Shown here: positions 14,378 through 19,591 of the stretch, in pieces
Layout of the letters: each line of letters begins with the position of its first letter
Numbering within the stretch: position 1 is the stretch's first letter
DNA from: JASFEQ01 sp050122535
Lineage (GTDB): Bacteria > Desulfobacterota > DSM-4660 > Desulfatiglandales > HGW-15
Direction: 5' to 3'
Length of the DNA stretch: 19,591 nt
Assembly: GCA_050122535.1 (NCBI GenBank)
Contig: JASFIT010000031.1
Location: 1-19,591, forward strand
Made by a program: the position numbers and the translations under genes
Notes under the pieces: model-generated
Told to the model about the DNA's origin: nothing
Databases searched by the model: none
Seen by the model: the letters and a program-made list of their open reading frames with translations, nothing else

Positions 14378-14884
14378 ATGAAGAAAAAGGTTCTATCAAT
14401 CATGTTTGTCTTGAGTTTCTTCATACCCGCAGGCCAAAGCCTGCCCAATGAAAATCTGGATGCTGCTGAGAAACTATTTAATGCCCAGGAATACAAGGAG
14501 GCCGTTAAATATTTAAAAAAGGTGACCAAAGAAGATCCGTCCAAGACGAGGGCCTGGGTCCTGATGGGGGATTGCTATCGTGGTTGGGGAAAAGACAAAA
14601 AGGCGATCAAGGCCTATGAAAAGGCTGTTGGGCTGGATAGTTCGCAAAAAGAGGCGCTTATGGGCATGGGGATGAGTTATGGCAATATGAACAAGTATGG
14701 ACACGCCATTGTCGCTTTGAAGCACCTTGTTGAAATTGACCCTTCCAATGCATTGGCGCATTTTTACCTGGGGGTCAGTTATGAAGCCAGAAGAAGCATG
14801 AGCTTGGCCTGGGAGGAGTACAAGATCCTCAAGACCCTCGACAAAGAGCTTGCAGATAAACTCTATCATATCATCTTCTGGTGA
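14378..14884 (+). CDS. Exported tetratricopeptide repeat protein
   Basis: A 168-residue exported TPR protein. The signal peptide is MKKKVLSIMFVLSFFIPAGQS with cleavage around QSLP. Three or more TPR units follow: AAEKLFNAQEYKEAVKYLKK, then AWVLMGDCYRGWGKDKKAIKAYEKAVGLD, then ALMGMGMSYGNMNKYGHAIVALKHLVEIDP, with a final AHFYLGVSYEARRSMSLAWEEY. It is probably a periplasmic scaffold for protein contacts; partner unknown. AAGGAG at 14363-14368 is nine bases before the ATG. It is followed 96 bases later by the deacetylase-family gene in the same direction, so the two may share a transcript. Confidence 0.85.
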   Translation: MKKKVLSIMFVLSFFIPAGQSLPNENLDAAEKLFNAQEYKEAVKYLKKVTKEDPSKTRAWVLMGDCYRGWGKDKKAIKAYEKAVGLDSSQKEALMGMGMSYGNMNKYGHAIVALKHLVEIDPSNALAHFYLGVSYEARRSMSLAWEEYKILKTLDKELADKLYHIIFW

Positions 14885-14980
14885 TCACAGCACACCGCAA
14901 TTCTTGGCCTGATCCAGGATGCGGGATTCTGAACTCCCTGATCTCGCGACCTAATGTGAATTTAGGGCGGTAGGACGTAA

Positions 14981-15820
14981 ATGACGACAGGCATATTCTT
15001 TCATGAAAAGTTTCGTGGCAAAGAATGGCTCATTATCGGCGATAAGTTCAGAAACTTCCCCAAGGCCATGAGGCATGTCCTGAAACTCCCACAAGTCAAA
15101 TTGTTTACTCCGCAAAAGGTATCTGAAAATTTGCTGTTGAAGATACACACGTCCAGATTTGTCCAAGACTTGAAAAAGGCTTGGTACTGCGAAGGGGCCC
15201 TATACTCTGTGGGCGGCTGTGTTGAAGCGACGGAGAGAATACTCTCAGGCGATATAACAAATGCCTTGGTCTTTACTGTTGCGGCCGGCCACCACGCAGA
15301 ACGTGACTCCGCCTGGGGTGGTACCTATGCGTCTTGCGCCGGGCCAGCTTTCCTAAATGCCCGTGAAAAACTTGGGCCAAAAAGGTTTGCCATTCTGGAT
15401 ACGGATCGACACCATGGTAACGGGACTAGGGACATATTCCTGCAAGACGATGAGGTGCTCCACGTCTGCTTCTGTCATTGGGATAAAATAGAGGGTGACG
15501 GTAGCAAGATCTGTGTCAACGCGGCTTATCCAACCACAGATAACAAATATATGGCGATGGTAAGGGAAGAATTTATTCGCAGGGCCAGAGCCTTCCAGCC
15601 CCACATGATACTCCATAACCTGGGTCATGATACCTGTGAGCAGGATTACGGCGACATTGGCTTGACCCAGGAGTTCTTTCCTTGGGTTGCCAAGGAGATA
15701 AAAGCATGTGCTGGGGAGATATGCGAAGGAAGATACCTGGTATTGACCCACGGGGGACAGCGGACGGATGTTGCCGAATACATCTTTCCCAAGATTGCGG
15801 AGATACTTGCAGAAGAATGA
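14981..15820 (+). CDS. Histone deacetylase family protein (HDAC/acetoin-utilisation type)
   Basis: A 279-residue arginase/deacetylase-fold hydrolase, shorter than most family members. The active-site His pair is present (His104-His105 in AAGHHAERD). The zinc ligands are Asp142 and His144 in DTDRHHGNGT, and Asp217 in LGHDTCEQD, aligned with the third ligand of HDACs. The usual catalytic Tyr after GG near the C-terminus is Gln here (THGGQ, Gln260). Family members remove acetyl or other acyl groups from lysine or small amines such as acetylpolyamines. The zinc site suggests it can be active, but the Tyr-to-Gln change may shift substrate or rate. A small histone gene lies 496 bases downstream, so lysines on that protein are a candidate substrate (inference). 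AGGA at 14972-14975 precedes the ATG by five bases. Confidence 0.85.
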   Translation: MTTGIFFHEKFRGKEWLIIGDKFRNFPKAMRHVLKLPQVKLFTPQKVSENLLLKIHTSRFVQDLKKAWYCEGALYSVGGCVEATERILSGDITNALVFTVAAGHHAERDSAWGGTYASCAGPAFLNAREKLGPKRFAILDTDRHHGNGTRDIFLQDDEVLHVCFCHWDKIEGDGSKICVNAAYPTTDNKYMAMVREEFIRRARAFQPHMILHNLGHDTCEQDYGDIGLTQEFFPWVAKEIKACAGEICEGRYLVLTHGGQRTDVAEYIFPKIAEILAEE

Positions 15821-15874
15821 GCTGAGGCAGGGATATTTGTGCGGAGAAAAAACTTGAATTGAGGAGTCCACAAG

Positions 15875-16198
15875 ATGCATCCTTTTCTGGCGCACCTGGT
15901 TGGTGACTTCATATTGCAAAACGAGTGGATGGCCACCAACAAGAAGCGAAGCTCAGTCGCATGTGTGGTTCATACCCTCGTATATCTGATCCCATTTCTC
16001 ATATGTGATCTGCAGTGGTGGCAGGTTGCAGTCATTGGCATGCAGCATTTCGTTCAAGACCGTAGCGAATTTATATTGTGGTGGATGCACGTTTGGAAAC
16101 GTGCACATCCGGAGAACTGGAAAGACTTGCCTTTGTATGTGGATCAGGCGTTTCACCTGGTGTGGATTCAATTTGTAATCTGGCTTGGGACCCTGTGA
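15875..16198 (+). CDS. DUF3307 membrane protein
   Basis: A 107-residue membrane protein of the DUF3307 family, recognised by the N-terminal AHLVGDFILQNEWMATNKKRS (residues 6-26). Two hydrophobic segments follow (VACVVHTLVYLIPFLICDL and VIGMQHFVQDRSEFILWWM), with a last aromatic-rich helix (YVDQAFHLVWIQFVIWLGTL). Conserved His and Asp residues in the family (GDF, QHFVQD, DQAFH) suggest a metal or substrate site in the membrane, but no function is established. GAGGAG at 15861-15866 is eight bases before the ATG. It lies between the deacetylase-family gene (54 bases upstream) and the histone gene. Confidence 0.8.
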   Translation: MHPFLAHLVGDFILQNEWMATNKKRSSVACVVHTLVYLIPFLICDLQWWQVAVIGMQHFVQDRSEFILWWMHVWKRAHPENWKDLPLYVDQAFHLVWIQFVIWLGTL

Positions 16199-16216
16199 TT
16201 CACGCTTATTGACTCC

Positions 16217-16245
16217 TTGACACATGGGCCTCTTTTTACTATACT
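16217..16245 (+). promoter_or_regulatory. Strong sigma-70 promoter of the histone gene
   Basis: TTGACA at 16217-16222 is consensus and TATACT at 16240-16245 differs by one base, with the ideal 17-base spacer. Predicted start is near 16252, giving a leader of about 65 bases. It begins 18 bases after the DUF3307 stop, so the histone gene can be expressed on its own and strongly. Confidence 0.8.
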
Positions 16246-16316
16246 CCCCAAACTCAATAGCAAGTGGGTTCGAATTTTAGCGAGTGAATTAGATTTATCA
16301 GAAGGAGGAAGGAAGG

Positions 16317-16493
16317 ATGGCCAAGAATTACGTTTACAAGTCCAAACTGTATGAGGTGTTGAAGACCCAGGGGATGCGACTGAGCGGTGATGCAATCGAC
16401 GCTGTGGACGAAATGGTCGAAGAGGCGATCAAGAAGGCCGCTGAGCGCGCAAAGGCGAACGGGCGCAAGACGGTTAAAGGCTGCGATTTCTAA
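16317..16493 (+). CDS. Small bacterial histone (histone-fold protein, short helix 3)
   Basis: A 58-residue basic protein with a single histone fold. Helix 1 is about residues 8-18 (KSKLYEVLKTQ), loop 1 is GMRLSGD, and helix 2 is the long AIDAVDEMVEEAIKKAAERAKANG (26-49). It is followed by RKTVKGCDF, which carries the RxTxxxxD signature of archaeal histones (Arg50, Thr52, Asp57) that ties loop 2 to the opposite loop in the dimer. The protein ends at Phe58, so helix 3 is essentially missing, as in the short bacterial histones related to Bdellovibrio Bd0055 (recalled). Nine lysines give DNA-binding or acetylation potential. Its role is expected to be DNA compaction or bending as a dimer. The AGGAGG at 16303-16308 is eight bases before the ATG, and the promoter is near consensus, so it should be abundant. 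Confidence 0.85.
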   Translation: MAKNYVYKSKLYEVLKTQGMRLSGDAIDAVDEMVEEAIKKAAERAKANGRKTVKGCDF

Positions 16494-16787
16494 GACTTAG
16501 GATAAGTTCCGGTCTAAACAGAATACCCCTTGAAACCTGTTCCTGCCCCAGACCTGGTCAGGGGTTGCTCCTGACGCATTGAGGAGTTCAGGAAGTTCTT
16601 GCCTCAGCGCGAGCTCTGGTCTAGCGGGAACACATGTGCTTGATGCCAGGCGCAAAGGGGATGCTGTTTCTACTGACTCACATTCAATGAGTGATAGCAA
16701 TACACTATCCATAACCGTTCTTTCGCTGTTCAGCTAATCGCAAATTAGAGGTTGGCGAGGGAAGTAAGCAAGATGTCCTATAATTGG
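16494..16787. other. Gene-free stretch downstream of the histone gene
   Basis: No supported protein-coding gene. A 71-codon minus-strand frame (16497-16712) lacks a ribosome-binding site or recognisable domain. A near-perfect 19-base palindrome CCCCAGACC-t-GGTCAGGGG with one mismatch lies at 16546-16564. The stretch could be a long 3' untranslated region of the histone mRNA, a small RNA ending at the terminator 16788, or a decayed repeat. Confidence 0.45.
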
Positions 16788-16830
16788 CTCCCGGCAGGAC
16801 CAAATGAGTCCTGCCGGGAGTTTTGTTTTT
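16788..16830 (+). terminator. Strong rho-independent terminator
   Basis: Perfect 13-base stem CTCCCGGCAGGAC (16788-16800) with GTCCTGCCGGGAG (16808-16820), seven-base loop, then TTTTGTTTTT. It is 295 bases after the histone stop codon, so it ends either the histone transcript or a separate RNA between. Confidence 0.93.
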
Positions 16831-16957
16831 GTAGTTCCGCCGCTAGTCTCTTCCCTCCTGGAAAACCCCCTTTACAGATAAAAGGACCTTTAATATTATT
16901 CTGATCAGCGAATGATAGGCGCTTCAGTGTACTCACCCCCAAGCAAGGATGCCTGAA

Positions 16958-18052
16958 ATGAACATCCCTCCTCCTAGGCTCAACAGGCCGTGGCTTTTTG
17001 AAGCTTTCCCCGGACTTTCAGAACAGCTTCACTGGACCCCGCTGGTGGAGGCACCCACGCCGGTGCACCCGTTAGAAAGCATTAGTTCTCAGCTGGGCAA
17101 AGAGGTTTGGATCAAGCGCGATGACAAGACCTCATCAGCGTATGGTGGGAATAAAGCCCGAAAACTGGAGTTCCTCCTGGGAGAGGCCCTTGCTCAGAAT
17201 CGAAAAAGGGTGTTCACTGGGGGCGGGGTGGGCACCAATCATGGTCTGGCCACAGCGATTTTCGGCAAAAAACTGGGATTTCGTGTTACCCTTGGACTGT
17301 TTGATCAACCCGTGACTGCCCATGTTCGTGACAACCTCCTCCTCTATCAGGCATTCGGGGCCGAGATGAAGTATGGGGGCTCTCTGCTGAAGGCTGCATT
17401 GCGATACTATTTGATCGAGAAGATCCGGCAGCGCAGCGCGTACATGGTTCCGCCGGGCGGTTCAAGTCCGCTGGGTGCGCTCGGGTATGTGGATGCGGGT
17501 CTGGAGTTTGCCACGCAGGTAGAGCGCAAAGAATTGACCCCCCCCCGAATGATCCTTGTGGCCTTGGGCACGTGCGGCACCATGGCCGGGCTCGTATTGG
17601 GGCTACGACTGACTGGACTCACCATCCCCGTTGTGGGGGTACAGGTTGCTCCCAGTGCGTTTGCCAATCCAAAAGCGGTGCTCCGTCTGGCGCGTAAGGC
17701 TCTAAAATTGATGCAACGTGTTGACAGGTCTGTTCCTAAAGTGGAACTCACCCTTGCCGACTTTCCCGTGGAACGGGGACATTATGGTCCTGGTTATGGG
17801 CATCCCACGCCTGCGTGTCGGCAAGCGATTCAGCTTATGGCCGAGAGTGAGGAGATCTTCCTGGATCCCACCTACACGGGCAAGACCTTTGGGGCGCTAC
17901 TGACACGAGTAAGATCTGGACAGGAACAGGGGCCGGTGCTTTTCTGGAATACGCTCAGTTCTGCGGACCTTGACACCGTGGCACAAAGCGTGGATTTTCG
18001 CTCTTTGCCCCTGGCATTTCACCGCTTTTTTGAATGTGAGTTGGTTGAATAG
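16958..18052 (+). CDS. PLP-dependent ACC-deaminase/D-cysteine-desulfhydrase-like enzyme
   Basis: A 364-residue fold-type II PLP enzyme of the group containing 1-aminocyclopropane-1-carboxylate deaminase and D-cysteine desulfhydrase. The PLP lysine is Lys66 in YGGNKARKLEFLL. Other family marks are WIKRDDKTSS, the phosphate- or substrate-loop GGVGTNHGLATA, a glycine-rich ALGTCGTMAGLVLGL that holds the PLP phosphate, and LDPTYTGKTFGAL near the C-terminus. The reaction is probably beta-elimination or ring opening of a small D-amino acid, releasing ammonia and an oxo acid; the precise substrate is not resolved. The ATG at 16958 is preferred over 16949 because AAGGA (16945-16949) is eight bases upstream. 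It converges on the protease gene, with 26 bases between stops. Confidence 0.85.
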   Translation: MNIPPPRLNRPWLFEAFPGLSEQLHWTPLVEAPTPVHPLESISSQLGKEVWIKRDDKTSSAYGGNKARKLEFLLGEALAQNRKRVFTGGGVGTNHGLATAIFGKKLGFRVTLGLFDQPVTAHVRDNLLLYQAFGAEMKYGGSLLKAALRYYLIEKIRQRSAYMVPPGGSSPLGALGYVDAGLEFATQVERKELTPPRMILVALGTCGTMAGLVLGLRLTGLTIPVVGVQVAPSAFANPKAVLRLARKALKLMQRVDRSVPKVELTLADFPVERGHYGPGYGHPTPACRQAIQLMAESEEIFLDPTYTGKTFGALLTRVRSGQEQGPVLFWNTLSSADLDTVAQSVDFRSLPLAFHRFFECELVE

Positions 18053-18078
18053 AAATGGGAACACAGATTCAAGGGATG

Positions 18079-19591
18079 CTATTGAGGCGGCTTCTTGAGT
18101 TTTTTCAGACGTTCCATGGCAAAGTCATATTCTATCCAGCTATCCAGATATGACTCCAGTGCCAGTTTATAATGTTTGATCGCCCTCTTCTTGTCTCCAG
18201 AACCCTCTGCCCAGAAACCCAGGGGTGTATATGCGGAGATAAGGTTTTCGGGGCTTTTGCCTGCCCCCTTTATCAAGGCCTCTAGGGTTTGTTTACCCAG
18301 GAGATATTCGCTGATGCTCAGATACCAGGGATCCCTTGTCTGGCGTACAAACGCCTCGAGACTTGCCCGGGCCTCATCCTCATGTCCCTGGTAGTGCAAG
18401 ATGCCAGCCTTCAGGAGCCCTAAGCTCATGCGATCCGAGTTCTGCCTGCCCTTTTCCTCAAGCACGGCACGGATGTGTTCCAGGGCTTGAGGCCACGCCT
18501 CGTCCGCTGCGCTGTAAAAAGCCAATGCCAACGCAATGTTTCGGTTTTTCGGATAAAGTTCCTGGATTTTCTCAAGCACCTGCAGCTTTTCCCTCATGGT
18601 GGCCGTCTCCCCTACAAGCTTAGCCCTGAGGGGACCCAATTCGTCCTCGCGGCTTTTTTTCTCTTCCTGGGCCTTTTGGACGGCCTGATTAAAGAGTTCC
18701 AGGTTCGCATTATAGTCGGACCACTCCTCCTCAGTCTTGAGGGATTGCCGCCGCTGTTTCTGGACCTGCTCCAATTTGGAACGCGCCAGCACGAATTCCC
18801 AGGCATCCACATCAGCGGCGAGGACGGCCTCTTGAAGAAGCCTTTCCGAACCCCGCCAGTCTTGGTTCTTGAACCGAACGAGGCCAGCCACATAATAGAG
18901 CCAACTCTTTTCAGCTTCGGTGTACCAGGCCTTGAGGGCCGAGTCCTCGCTAATGACGCCGTCCAGAACCCGAACCAGGTAACCGTGGAATTCGGCGGGT
19001 GAGCGCCAGTCGGAGGTGAGTAAATCCTGGCGATGGGTGCTTGCTGCTTTTCCATTCACAACCCAGTCGATGATGGAGAGCATCAGCTTGGCATCATAGT
19101 TTTCTGCATCCATGGACAAAGACTGGGAAAAAAGGCGTCTAGAGCCCTGAAGGTCTCCCGTGCAGAAATGCATCACGCCAGCGGCCATGACCAAGGAAGG
19201 TTGCATATTGCCCTCCAGTTCCTTGTCTGCAATGACCTGTGCCTCGGCCCATCGCCCCTGCATGGCGGCCTCACTGATCTTTTTGACCGTCTCTTCTACA
19301 GAGAAATCCAGCACACCGTTCCACTTGACCTGGCCTGCCCTTATTTCCTTAAGAAAGTCCACCACCTTGGTAATGGGTAAGACCATTCCCATGTCCCATC
19401 TGGGGGTGACCATAGGCACCAGTCCCTGGGCCCAGTCTAGCGCCACACCCGAGACAATGCCGATGACCTTGCCCCGTGTATCAATGATAGGTCCGCCGCT
19501 ATTCCCTTTATGAATGGAGCCATCCACCTGGAGCATGTTTTCAAATGCACGCCGCACGTGCCCAGTGGTCACACTCACATTGACCGTGGCC
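18079..19591 (-). CDS. DegP-type serine protease domain with TPR repeats (5' end missing)
   Basis: The visible C-terminal 503 residues of an S1C (HtrA/Deg-like) trypsin-fold protein, open to the window end, so the N-terminus with the catalytic His and Asp is outside. The catalytic serine motif is DGSIHKGNSGGPIIDTRGKVIGIVSG, followed by MGMVLPITKVVDFL, the usual end of the protease domain. Instead of PDZ domains a helical TPR-like tail follows: ISEAAMQGRWAEAQVIADKE, then LVMAAGVMHFCTGDLQGSRRLF, then LALAFYSAADEAWPQALEHI, and SGDKKRAIKHYKLALESY at the end. A charged coiled coil lies in the middle (QAVQKAQEEKKSREDE). Its job is likely protein quality control or signalling in the envelope; no target is visible. 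Confidence 0.87.
   Translation of the reverse strand, partial: ATVNVSVTTGHVRRAFENMLQVDGSIHKGNSGGPIIDTRGKVIGIVSGVALDWAQGLVPMVTPRWDMGMVLPITKVVDFLKEIRAGQVKWNGVLDFSVEETVKKISEAAMQGRWAEAQVIADKELEGNMQPSLVMAAGVMHFCTGDLQGSRRLFSQSLSMDAENYDAKLMLSIIDWVVNGKAASTHRQDLLTSDWRSPAEFHGYLVRVLDGVISEDSALKAWYTEAEKSWLYYVAGLVRFKNQDWRGSERLLQEAVLAADVDAWEFVLARSKLEQVQKQRRQSLKTEEEWSDYNANLELFNQAVQKAQEEKKSREDELGPLRAKLVGETATMREKLQVLEKIQELYPKNRNIALALAFYSAADEAWPQALEHIRAVLEEKGRQNSDRMSLGLLKAGILHYQGHEDEARASLEAFVRQTRDPWYLSISEYLLGKQTLEALIKGAGKSPENLISAYTPLGFWAEGSGDKKRAIKHYKLALESYLDSWIEYDFAMERLKKLKKPPQ

Noticed and set aside
15353..15919. 188-codon minus-strand frame
   Set aside because: It is antisense to the HDAC-family gene, whose zinc motifs are intact.
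16497..16712. 71-codon minus-strand frame in the gap after the histone gene
   Set aside because: No ribosome-binding site, low-complexity composition and no family resemblance; kept only as a note on the gene-free stretch.

Overview
The window looks like a chromosomal segment from a Gram-negative bacterium, most likely of the deltaproteobacterial/Desulfobacterota type. This is inferred from gene content: a sigma-54-controlled psp cluster, outer-membrane-type lipoproteins, MJ0042-type zinc-ribbon proteins, a PilZ protein, a DUF3307 protein and a small bacterial histone. Base composition is roughly balanced, genes are closely packed on both strands, and most transcription units start with a clear sigma-70 type promoter (TTGACT/TTGACA with TATTAT/TATAAT). 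No rRNA, tRNA, CRISPR array or intact mobile element was found. Both ends are cut inside genes.

Layout. 1-2551 is one operon: the end of a sugar/nucleoside-type ABC permease, a secreted PHB-depolymerase/feruloyl-esterase-like hydrolase, and a DauA-like FAD oxidoreductase. 2741-6465 holds single genes with their own promoters: an M48-family lipoprotein whose HExxH reads YEIAH, a zinc-ribbon membrane protein, a YkuE-like metallophosphoesterase with a twin-arginine leader, a small-molecule or protein methyltransferase, and a PilZ protein. 6625-9151 contains a secreted DUF2059-like protein, a mosaic of nested inverted repeats (7730-7955), and a membrane-anchored coiled-coil LysM protein closed by a textbook terminator. 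9152-11373 holds a zinc-ribbon/PH-like/zinc-ribbon/membrane protein and a secreted SH3 plus BamE-like protein.

11420-14141 is a complete phage-shock-protein module. pspA, pspB and pspC lie on the minus strand behind a well-formed sigma-54 promoter. Divergent pspF has its own sigma-70 promoter, and a perfect palindrome sits where an enhancer/autorepressor site would be expected.

14235-16830 is the most interesting part: a TPR protein, a histone-deacetylase-family protein, a DUF3307 membrane protein, and a 58-residue histone-fold protein driven by a strong promoter and ribosome-binding site. The small histone gene keeps the RxTxxxxD signature but ends almost where helix 3 would begin. A histone within about 0.5 kb of a deacetylase-family gene (whose usual catalytic Tyr is replaced by Gln) suggests a possible bacterial chromatin pair; this is an inference from proximity. 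The window ends with a PLP-dependent ACC-deaminase/D-cysteine-desulfhydrase-like enzyme and, convergent with it, a DegP-type serine protease fused to TPR repeats, cut by the window end.
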